5,322 nucleotides of DNA from Dethiosulfovibrio sp. (GTDB lineage Bacteria > Synergistota > Synergistia > Synergistales > Dethiosulfovibrionaceae), in contig JAQUTB010000148.1 in the NCBI GenBank assembly GCA_028709985.1, positions 1-5,322 on the forward strand. Reading direction: 5' to 3'. The notes below the pieces were generated by a model. That model made no database searches, was not told the DNA's origin, and saw only the letters and a list, made by a program, of their open reading frames with translations. A program made the translations under genes and the position numbers. This document shows positions 1 to 5,322 of the stretch, piece after piece (within the stretch, counting starts at the first letter, position 1; every line of letters starts with the position of its first letter).

Positions 1-1053
1 TGGATAATACCTCTGATGTTGTCAGCCATAGGTATAGTGGTTATCCTCTCTCTCACCTCGGTCAGGCTCAACGATGGAACTCTATCCTTCTCTCTGGGCA
101 AAAAACAGGCTCAATGGATGGTCATAGCCTGGATCGGGATGATAATAACCTCCGCTACACCTTTATCTTTCTGGAGGGATAAAAGTGGATTGCTTTTGGG
201 AATATCTTGGTTCATGGTCTGGCTCCCCTTGATTCCCGGAATTGGGGTAGGTGGAGGAGGGGCCTTGAGGTGGCTCAGGATAGGCCCTATAACGATTCAG
301 CCTCTTGAATTGCTGGCTTTATTTCTTATCATTCACCTTTGTAGGGTCTACAGTAGAGGAGAGTTGAAGCCCTTTAGGGCCTTTATCCTGTCCTTGATCC
401 TGGTCGGAGCTATGTCCGTCCCGATCCTTCTTCAGCCTGATCTCGGTGGGACGCTGCTTCTTTTTACCCTCACTATGGGGATGTACGTGGGAGCTTACGG
501 CCTTCTCCTTCCTCTCTCAGCTGCGGTCTTGCTCTCTCCGTTGTTCGTCTTCCTGGCTCAGAGGGGATATCGCCAGAGACGAATTCTGGCTTGGGTCGAT
601 CCCTGGTCTGATCCGGCCAACGCTGGATATCAGGCTATCCAGGGATTCGTCGCCTTCGCCAACGGAGGGCTTTGGGGAACGGGCCTAGGCAGGGCGGTAC
701 AGAGGAGCAGGTTTCTACCTGCTGCTCATACCGACTTCATCTTTGCTGCTTTATCGGAGACCCTGGGAGTCTATGGGAGTATTGGCTTGCTCGCCCTTTT
801 CCTTTTCTGGTTTATAAGGATATATATGCACTTTAGGTCATGTGATGACAGATGGATATCCCTGGTCCTTTGGGGAATCTCCCTCTCGATAGCTGTTCCA
901 TTGAGCATAAACGTCGCAGGTATCACAAACCTCATCCCCATGACCGGTATGCCTCTTCCCTTCGTAAGTTACGGTGGGAGTGCGTTGGTTGTATCCTGGG
1001 CGAAGGTAGGTATTGTCATAAGAGCTATTCGAGAATTGGAGGGAACAGCTTGA
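1..1053 (+). CDS. ftsW: FtsW, septal SEDS peptidoglycan glycosyltransferase (5' partial)
   Basis: Polytopic inner-membrane glycosyltransferase that polymerises lipid II at the division septum with its partner class B PBP. The frame is open from base 1, reading WIIPL before the first ATG at 16. That stretch belongs to the first membrane helix, so the true start lies upstream and the ATG at 16 should not be used. The fragment has 350 residues (numbered from base 1) and about ten hydrophobic segments. Family landmarks are RWLRIG followed by QPLE (residues 100-103, usually QPSE), QPDLGG (145-150), DPWSDPANAGYQ (about 200-210), PAAHTDFIFA (240-249, with the catalytic Asp at 245) and the C-terminal PLPFVSYGGSA (318-328). 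RodA and SpoVE are close paralogues. Adjacency to murG and murC favours FtsW. The stop codon overlaps the murG start by 4 bases, implying translational coupling. Confidence 0.95.
   Translation, partial: WIIPLMLSAIGIVVILSLTSVRLNDGTLSFSLGKKQAQWMVIAWIGMIITSATPLSFWRDKSGLLLGISWFMVWLPLIPGIGVGGGGALRWLRIGPITIQPLELLALFLIIHLCRVYSRGELKPFRAFILSLILVGAMSVPILLQPDLGGTLLLFTLTMGMYVGAYGLLLPLSAAVLLSPLFVFLAQRGYRQRRILAWVDPWSDPANAGYQAIQGFVAFANGGLWGTGLGRAVQRSRFLPAAHTDFIFAALSETLGVYGSIGLLALFLFWFIRIYMHFRSCDDRWISLVLWGISLSIAVPLSINVAGITNLIPMTGMPLPFVSYGGSALVVSWAKVGIVIRAIRELEGTA
1038..1043 (+). promoter_or_regulatory. Ribosome binding site of murG
   Basis: GGAGGG ends 6 bases before the TTG at 1050. It lies within the last codons of ftsW. 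The spacing decides the start: the in-frame ATG at 1062 is 18 bases away, too far for this site, and there is no comparable motif closer to it. Confidence 0.8.
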
Positions 1054-2078
1054 GACTCTTGATGGTCGCCGGCGGGACCGGTGGACATATAACGCCGGCA
1101 ATAGCTTTGGGGCTCTTCAGAAAGTCATGTGGAGACAGTGTAGGTTACGTCTGTGGAAGTAGGCCCCTTGAGCTTGAGATCTACAACCATCACGGAATAG
1201 AGCCCCTCATGCTTCCCGTGCAGGGATCCCCTTTGGGAACTAGGCGTCCTCTTGTCGTCTTACAGCGTTTTATCGCCGTCTTTTTGTCTTTTTTTGTCGC
1301 CATGAGGATAATTATCAAGGAGTCCCCTGACGTTATATTGCTCTTCGGTGGATATGTGTCCCTCCCAGTACTCCTAGTCGGAATCCTTATGGGGAAGAAG
1401 CTCGTATGGCACGAACAGAACGCCGTTGCAGGCAAGGTTACCCGTTTAGCCTATAGATTAGGTGTTACCATAGCTACTGGATGGAAGCGATGCGACGGGG
1501 TTAAAGGCTTCTTCACCGGGATACCGATCAGAGGCATAAGGCATATGACTAAATCGGAGGCCCTATCCGAGCTTGGGCTGGATCAGGATATCCTTAAAAA
1601 TACGCGGATAGTATCGGTTTTAGGCGGTTCGTTAGGCAATTCCTCTTTGGTGGATTCAATTTTAAGTAGCACATATATGGTAAAATCTGCTGGGTATGTG
1701 TGGATCTGTCCAGGAACTGAGGTTTGTCCCTCCTCACGGTACATTTTGGGGGTACCCCAAAGTTGGGACATGTCCGCCATATATACCGTATCGGATCTGG
1801 TTGTGTGCCGAGGAGGAGGATCTACCCTTGCTGAGGTATCCAGTTACGGTATTCCTGCCATTGTAGTTCCTTGGCAAGGTGCCTCTGACGGACATCAAGA
1901 GGCAAACGCCATGTGTTTTGTAAACTCTCGCTCTCCAGGTGAAGTATGGGGTGAAAACGATGGATTGGAGCGTTTGTTTTGCTTGGTAGAAAAACTATCG
2001 TCCCTCTCGCGGTCGCCTATGTGGTCCGGCCGTGAGGCCATTTGTAGACTATGGCGATTGGTTCTTTCGCGTATTTGA
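1050..2078 (+). CDS. murG: MurG, UDP-GlcNAc:lipid I GlcNAc transferase
   Basis: Peripheral membrane GT-B glycosyltransferase that transfers GlcNAc from UDP-GlcNAc to lipid I on the cytoplasmic face, making lipid II, the substrate of the neighbouring FtsW. It has 342 residues, slightly short of the usual 350-360. The N-terminal glycine loop GGTGGH is at residues 8-13, with a hydrophobic, basic-flanked patch at about 66-90 that fits membrane association. HEQNAVAGK is at 121-129 and TGIPIR at 156-161 (usually TGNPVR). The second Rossmann domain begins with VLGGSLGN at 190-197 (usually GGSQGA). The donor-binding block RGGGSTLAE (254-262) and the segment PWQGASDGHQEANA (274-287) include the conserved Glu and the Q..NA signature. 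The start is TTG at 1050, chosen for its Shine-Dalgarno spacing and because it places GGTGGH about 8 residues in. The same frame stays open upstream into ftsW, but that part is a shadow. Confidence 0.95.
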   Translation: MRLLMVAGGTGGHITPAIALGLFRKSCGDSVGYVCGSRPLELEIYNHHGIEPLMLPVQGSPLGTRRPLVVLQRFIAVFLSFFVAMRIIIKESPDVILLFGGYVSLPVLLVGILMGKKLVWHEQNAVAGKVTRLAYRLGVTIATGWKRCDGVKGFFTGIPIRGIRHMTKSEALSELGLDQDILKNTRIVSVLGGSLGNSSLVDSILSSTYMVKSAGYVWICPGTEVCPSSRYILGVPQSWDMSAIYTVSDLVVCRGGGSTLAEVSSYGIPAIVVPWQGASDGHQEANAMCFVNSRSPGEVWGENDGLERLFCLVEKLSSLSRSPMWSGREAICRLWRLVLSRI

Positions 2079-2084
2079 AGGGAG
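2078..2084 (+). promoter_or_regulatory. Ribosome binding site of murC
   Basis: AAGGGAG begins on the last base of the murG stop codon and ends 9 bases before the TTG at 2094. No ATG lies in frame until 2142, which would remove the first strand of the nucleotide-binding fold, so this site supports the TTG start. Confidence 0.75.
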
Positions 2085-2093
2085 AGTCCAGCA

Positions 2094-3536
2094 TTGGAAC
2101 TGACAGATATCAACTTGGATGGGGTGCGCCATGTCCATTTGATGGGAATTGGCGGTGCCGGAATGAGCGGTCTAGCTTTGCTGTTAAAGGAACTAGGCTT
2201 TGAGGTCAGCGGATGCGATATGTCTTATGGTTTCTACGTCGATAAGGTTATGAAGGCGGAGATAGACTTCAACATAGGTCATAGCTCGGACCACCTGGAT
2301 AAGTTTAAACCTGACCTGGTGGTATACAGCAGCGCTATTCCGGAAAATAACGAGGAACTTTGCGAGGCTAGATCCAGGAATTTAAAAGTGGCAAAGAGGG
2401 CGGATATGCTCAGCGCCATCTTTGACGCAAGGTATGGGATCGGTGTATCCGGAACTCACGGAAAAACTACGACATCATCTATGATAAGCATGATCTTGGG
2501 AGGGGCTGGGCTCGACCCTACCGTCGCTATCGGAGGGGAGCTTTGCGATATTGGCTGTAACGCCAAACTCGGTCAAGGGCCTCATATGGTCGCCGAGTTG
2601 GACGAGAGCGATGGCTCTTTCCTTTGTTTTCATCCGACCATATCGGTCATAACCAACATAGACTGGGACCATGTGAACCACTACCCTACGTTCGACTCTG
2701 TGCTGGAGTCGTTCTACTCGTTCACAAAAAACCTTATGCCTGGGGGCGTAACGGTCCTCTGTGGCGAGGACCTCGGAGTTCAAAGGCTAATCACTGAGGC
2801 GGAGAGGGATTTCCCCAAAATAACCTACGGATGGGGCGCTAAGTGGGATTGGGGAGCCGTCGACGTAGAGTATAATCACGGAGGTGGGGTCTCTTTCGAC
2901 GTATTGAGATACGGTGTCCTGATAGGTAGGGTTAAGCTCGCTGTATCAGGGGACCACAATGTCATGAACGCCCTGGCCTCGTGTATTGTGGCCGATCTTT
3001 TATCGGTCCCTTTCCAGGTGACCTGTGAGAACCTTCGGCATTTTTCAGGCGCTAAAAGGCGACTTCAGTTTAAAGGTGGAACGGAAAGCGTCGACGTATA
3101 CGACGATTACGGGCATCACCCAAGAGAGGTTGAGGCTACGATTAAGGCGGTTAGCCAGAGTTTCCCGGGGAGGAAGATATTTGTCGTCTTTCAGCCTCAC
3201 AGGTATACCAGAACGTTGGCTATGGCGGATGATTTTGCACGCGTCCTCTCCCATGCGGATAAGGTCGTCCTTCTCCCAATTTATCCGGCCGATGAACTAC
3301 CAGTTCCTGGGGTCACCTCCGCTCTTATCGCGGAGCCTTTGATAAAGCTCGGTCATCCCTGTTTTTCCTTGGTGGATAGACGAGAGGATGCCCTTGACAG
3401 AATAACGTCGTTAGTAGACGATGGAGACGTGGTGTTAACCGTTGGGGCCGGTGATGTCTCAGATATCGGAGATGTCCTAGTTAAGGAGATTGCTCACCGG
3501 GAGATTATCCCCAGGTCTGTCGCTATGGGGGCCTGA
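2094..3536 (+). CDS. murC: MurC, UDP-N-acetylmuramate--L-alanine ligase
   Basis: Cytoplasmic ATP-dependent Mur ligase that adds L-Ala to UDP-MurNAc. It has 480 residues, normal for the family. The N-terminal UDP-binding Rossmann domain has GIGGAGMSG at 18-26. The central ATPase domain has the P-loop GTHGKTTTS at 120-128, the acidic motif ELDESDGSF at 168-176, TNIDWDH at 187-193 and the Asn-containing GDHNVMNA at 286-293. The C-terminal domain has GAKRR (319-323), DDYGHHP (337-343), FQPHRYTRT (366-374), IYPADE (396-401) and GAGD (451-454). The pattern HHP plus QPHRYTR identifies MurC rather than MurD, MurE, MurF or Mpl. The start is TTG at 2094, 15 bases after murG. The next gene is ftsQ after 17 bases; no murB follows, and there is no sign of a MurC-MurB fusion since the protein ends at normal length. 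Confidence 0.97.
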   Translation: MELTDINLDGVRHVHLMGIGGAGMSGLALLLKELGFEVSGCDMSYGFYVDKVMKAEIDFNIGHSSDHLDKFKPDLVVYSSAIPENNEELCEARSRNLKVAKRADMLSAIFDARYGIGVSGTHGKTTTSSMISMILGGAGLDPTVAIGGELCDIGCNAKLGQGPHMVAELDESDGSFLCFHPTISVITNIDWDHVNHYPTFDSVLESFYSFTKNLMPGGVTVLCGEDLGVQRLITEAERDFPKITYGWGAKWDWGAVDVEYNHGGGVSFDVLRYGVLIGRVKLAVSGDHNVMNALASCIVADLLSVPFQVTCENLRHFSGAKRRLQFKGGTESVDVYDDYGHHPREVEATIKAVSQSFPGRKIFVVFQPHRYTRTLAMADDFARVLSHADKVVLLPIYPADELPVPGVTSALIAEPLIKLGHPCFSLVDRREDALDRITSLVDDGDVVLTVGAGDVSDIGDVLVKEIAHREIIPRSVAMGA

Positions 3537-3549
3537 TCACGTGGTGATC
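3535..3549 (+). repeat. Perfect 6-bp inverted repeat in the murC-ftsQ gap
   Basis: GATCAC-GTG-GTGATC begins inside the murC stop codon and ends 4 bases before the ftsQ GTG. It has a 3-base loop and no following T-run, so it is not an intrinsic terminator. Its right half contains the sequence proposed here as the ftsQ ribosome binding site. Any regulatory role is inferred only. Confidence 0.5.
3541..3549 (+). promoter_or_regulatory. Atypical ribosome binding site of ftsQ
   Basis: There is no AGGAGG-like core upstream of the ftsQ start. GTGGTGATC differs at one base from GAGGTGATC, which is the complement of the extreme 3' end of typical bacterial 16S rRNA (GATCACCTC). It would pair with the tail of the rRNA rather than mainly with the CCTCC core. 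Its last G of the GG pair is 9 bases before the GTG, a workable spacing. This is inferred from general knowledge of the 16S 3' end; the organism's own rRNA was not available. Confidence 0.45.
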
Positions 3550-3553
3550 TCCT

Positions 3554-4333
3554 GTGAGGGATAGTAGGAAGGGTATCCTTCCTCTACTGCTTCTTGTCTC
3601 CTTTTTAATTGCCTTCCCTTTTCGAATAGAGAAGTCATTTCAATGGTTTCGCCTTAGAAAAATTGAGGTCAAGTCCTGCCCTTCCGTAAGGGTCGAGCGC
3701 TTGCTTCTTTCCTCTATGGACGCAAGGGCTTTGCGTTTTTGGCCGATACTTTTGTTTGATAACGGAGCTTCTTTCAAAGACGTTGTACAGGGGAAGGAAC
3801 CACTGAGAGTATCGAGAAAGATAGGTTTGGGAGATGTAGAGTTTAAAGTGGTTCCCCTTGAGGTTGCTTTTGCCTTCAGATGGAATGATAAAAGGTGGTT
3901 TTTATCCAGAGACGGACTGGTCTGGCAGGACTCTCACCCTTTAAACGAGGAGTATTATGGCGTCAGGTCCGACGATTTTTCGATAGTTATCGATCCTTCC
4001 ATGTCGTCTCCTGTATCAGGGGATTCTGCGGTGCTTGAGTTTAATTATGATGTTCATGCTTTTATCGCTTTTATCGAAAAAGTGTCATCTCTTAGCTGGC
4101 CTGGAAAATTGGAGGCCCTCCGTCTGTACAGAGAAGGGGGGGGGGAGCTAGGCTCTCTCTATCTGAGCAGACGAGATGGTGGTGGTTTTTTTACCGTCAT
4201 CGTGGATAGGGATAGGGAACTGTCCAGTGTCGTAGCGGCGGTCTCAGATCTTATCGATTCAGGTGCTGTAACCAACAGCGGATCGGTGATAGACTCATCC
4301 TACGAGGGTAAGATCATAGCCAGAGATATTTAA
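3554..4333 (+). CDS. ftsQ: FtsQ/DivIB-type divisome scaffold protein, divergent
   Basis: Bitopic membrane protein that links early and late divisome parts through FtsB and FtsL. It has 259 residues, within the usual range. A short basic N-terminus (RDSRK) precedes one membrane helix at about residues 8-24, giving a cytoplasmic N-terminus and an extracytoplasmic body. RLRKIEVKSCPSV (33-45) fits the first strand of the POTRA domain. FRWNDKRWFLSRDGLVW (108-124) matches the conserved segment opening the beta domain (R..g..wfld.dGvvf). The end, VIDSSYEGKIIAR (245-257), matches the typical FtsQ C-terminus. Similarity is weak elsewhere, so the call leans on these points and on the position between murC and ftsA. 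GTG at 3554 is the only start available: TGA at 3545 blocks the frame upstream and no ATG, GTG or TTG follows near the helix. A ten-G run encodes Gly195-197. Confidence 0.86.
   Translation: MRDSRKGILPLLLLVSFLIAFPFRIEKSFQWFRLRKIEVKSCPSVRVERLLLSSMDARALRFWPILLFDNGASFKDVVQGKEPLRVSRKIGLGDVEFKVVPLEVAFAFRWNDKRWFLSRDGLVWQDSHPLNEEYYGVRSDDFSIVIDPSMSSPVSGDSAVLEFNYDVHAFIAFIEKVSSLSWPGKLEALRLYREGGGELGSLYLSRRDGGGFFTVIVDRDRELSSVVAAVSDLIDSGAVTNSGSVIDSSYEGKIIARDI
3566..3583 (+). repeat. 7-bp inverted repeat just inside ftsQ
   Basis: AGGAAGG (3566-3572), a GTAT loop, and CCTTCCT (3577-3583) form a perfect stem at codons 5-10 of ftsQ. The left arm also looks like a strong Shine-Dalgarno sequence, but no usable start codon follows it in frame. 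With the inverted repeat at 3535-3549 it brackets the start codon. Confidence 0.5.
4058..4075 (+). repeat. Tandem 9-bp duplication in ftsQ
   Basis: GCTTTTATC occurs twice in direct succession (4058-4066 and 4067-4075), in frame, giving Ala-Phe-Ile-Ala-Phe-Ile at residues 169-174. It looks like a small in-frame duplication, or simply chance in a helix with a three-residue pattern. Confidence 0.7.
4136..4145 (+). repeat. Ten-G mononucleotide tract in ftsQ
   Basis: Ten consecutive G encode Gly195-197 and the first base of Glu198. As written the frame is intact. By hand translation, nine G would reach TAG two codons after the tract (AGC TAG), and eleven G would reach TAG about 22 codons later. 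The tract is therefore a site where slippage or a sequencing error would truncate FtsQ before its C-terminal strands. Confidence 0.9.
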
Positions 4334-4345
4334 GATCTATTGTGC

Positions 4346-4355
4346 GGGAAGGGAG
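4346..4355 (+). promoter_or_regulatory. Ribosome binding site of ftsA
   Basis: The purine run GGGAAGGGAG lies in the 32-base gap after ftsQ and ends 10 bases before the GTG at 4366. An in-frame GTG at 4342 has no such motif upstream. An ATG at 4358 is in another frame and opens only a three-codon reading frame. Confidence 0.7.
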
Positions 4356-4365
4356 CGATGGGTTC

Positions 4366-5322
4366 GTGAAGAAAGACCCTGAGATGTTTGTAGGCCTGGA
4401 TCTAGGCACCTCAAAGGTGTCCGTCGTCGTGGCTGAGAAGGATAGCCGTTCTGACGAGGCCCAAATAATAGGTGTTGGTCAGGCTCCCTCCGCAGGCATA
4501 AGAAAGGGCATGATAGTGAACCTTGAACAGGCGGTTCTGTCGGTTCGTAAGGCCCTGAAAGAGGCGGAGACCATGGTGGGGTTTCCCCTGGATGAGGTTA
4601 CGGTCGCATTCAGCGGTGTAGAGATAGATAGCGTGGTGTCTCATGGTATGGTCTCTCTAGGGAGAACCCCAAGGCAGATCGACCTAGACGACGTTGAGAG
4701 GGTAATAGAGACGGCTCAAAGCGAGCTGGCGGTATCCTCGAATCGATGTGTTCTTCATACCATACCGGTGAAGTACTCTATAGACGGCAACACCGGTATA
4801 GACGATCCTCTCGGCATGACTGGCATAAGGCTGGAGATAGAGCTTCAGTCGGTGTTGGTTTCTACGACCGCACTTCAGAACGTGGTGAACTGTGTCGAGA
4901 GGGCAGGAGTTGCAGTCATCGGTCTGGTCGTCAAGCCTTTGGTGTCAGCTTTGGGAGCTCTCTCGGCAGAGGAGAGAACCGCCGGTGCTGTGGTTATATC
5001 CATAGGAGGAGGAACCACCGGTATCGCCATTTTTGTGGATGGTCGGCCGGTCAAGCTTTCCGTCATACCTATAGGTGGCGACCATATAACCAACGACCTA
5101 GCTTACGTCGCTAAGATACCCATAAGCGTTGCGGAGGAGCTTAAGAAAAGGCTCTCTCTGGAGCCATCCTCCGATGACGAGGAGTTCGAGATAGTCATAA
5201 GGGGAAAGACCAAGGTCCTGCCCGCCGACGCATTGGTGGAGGTCATATCGTGCCGCATGGAGGAACTTTTTTACCACCACGTAAAGGCTTTTCTGGAAGG
5301 CATGTACTATCATGGCTTCCCT
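4366..5322 (+). CDS. ftsA: FtsA, actin-like FtsZ membrane anchor (3' partial)
   Basis: Cytoplasmic actin-fold ATP-binding protein that tethers FtsZ to the membrane and recruits later divisome proteins. The window holds 319 residues and the frame is still open at the end; about a quarter, including the C-terminal membrane-binding helix, is missing. GLDLGTSKV (10-18) is the phosphate-1 loop. GIRKGMIVNLEQA (44-56) is a typical FtsA motif, and the FtsA-specific 1C subdomain spans roughly 89-167, ending near DDPLGMTGIRLE. NVVNCVERAG (172-181) and KPLVSALGAL (190-199) follow. SIGGGTTGIAIF (212-223) with VIPIGGDHITNDLA (233-246) is the phosphate-2 region, where the usual DIGGGTTD reads SIGGGTTG. The 1C region and the GGDHITND motif separate it from MreB, PilM and DnaK. 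GTG at 4366 is preferred for its ribosome binding site; ATG at 4384 would still keep the phosphate-1 loop and cannot be excluded. Confidence 0.95.
   Translation, partial: MKKDPEMFVGLDLGTSKVSVVVAEKDSRSDEAQIIGVGQAPSAGIRKGMIVNLEQAVLSVRKALKEAETMVGFPLDEVTVAFSGVEIDSVVSHGMVSLGRTPRQIDLDDVERVIETAQSELAVSSNRCVLHTIPVKYSIDGNTGIDDPLGMTGIRLEIELQSVLVSTTALQNVVNCVERAGVAVIGLVVKPLVSALGALSAEERTAGAVVISIGGGTTGIAIFVDGRPVKLSVIPIGGDHITNDLAYVAKIPISVAEELKKRLSLEPSSDDEEFEIVIRGKTKVLPADALVEVISCRMEELFYHHVKAFLEGMYYHGFP

Noticed and set aside
446..688. Plus-strand open frame of 80 codons inside ftsW
   Set aside because: It is out of frame with FtsW across well-conserved SEDS motifs, and I see no independent support for it.
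852..1049. The murG frame stays open 66 codons upstream with an ATG at 852
   Set aside because: The stretch lies wholly inside ftsW in another frame, has no MurG-like sequence, and the GGTGGH loop would be some 70 residues too deep. The TTG at 1050 with GGAGGG fits.
2475..2783. Minus-strand open frame of 102 codons inside murC
   Set aside because: It is antisense to the conserved P-loop and central domain of MurC and has no recognisable protein features; it is a shadow frame.
3535..3549. Possible intrinsic terminator between murC and ftsQ
   Set aside because: The stem is only 6 bp and is followed by TCCTGTGAGG rather than a T-run; the downstream genes continue the same cluster.
4334..4365. 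Possible internal promoter in the ftsQ-ftsA gap
   Set aside because: The gap is only 32 bases and I found no convincing -35/-10 pair. A promoter inside ftsQ cannot be excluded by eye but is not supported.
4746..5114. Plus-strand open frame of 122 codons inside ftsA
   Set aside because: It overlaps the conserved FtsA frame, which carries the clear family motifs. Its translation is rich in Arg, Ser, His and Gly and lacks a domain.
1..5322. Mobile element, CRISPR array, tRNA or other accessory system
   Set aside because: Essentially every base belongs to a recognised dcw gene or a short gap. No terminal repeats, spacer-repeat units or tRNA-like folds were seen.

Overview
This window is a tightly packed, single-strand piece of a bacterial division and cell wall (dcw) cluster. 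The order is ftsW (5' end outside the window), murG, murC, an ftsQ/divIB-type gene, and ftsA (3' end outside the window). All genes are on the + strand. Gaps are at most 32 bases and ftsW overlaps murG by 4 bases, so the block very likely forms part of one transcript. No RNA genes, mobile elements, CRISPR arrays or convincing terminators were seen, and no gene-free stretch approaches 300 bases.

How the genes work together: MurC adds L-alanine to UDP-MurNAc in the cytoplasm, the first step of the stem peptide. MurG adds GlcNAc to lipid I on the inner membrane face to make lipid II. FtsW is the SEDS glycosyltransferase that polymerises lipid II at the septum. FtsQ is a bitopic scaffold of the divisome, and FtsA is the actin-like anchor that ties FtsZ to the membrane. 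Neither murB nor ddl lies between murC and ftsQ, although many bacteria have them there.

Organism: the peptidoglycan and divisome genes show a bacterium. FtsQ is short and divergent. Base composition looks roughly balanced, with heavy use of AGG (Arg), ATA (Ile) and GGA (Gly). That style, together with this gene order, suggests Synergistota (for example a Dethiosulfovibrio-like organism). This is an impression from memory, not a search result.

This is a core housekeeping region and I see no undescribed system in it. Points worth a second look: none of the four visible gene starts is ATG (TTG, TTG, GTG, GTG); a run of ten G lies inside ftsQ, where loss or gain of one base truncates the protein; the FtsA phosphate-2 motif lacks its usual aspartate; and two small inverted repeats flank the ftsQ start codon, one of them containing the only plausible ribosome binding site.
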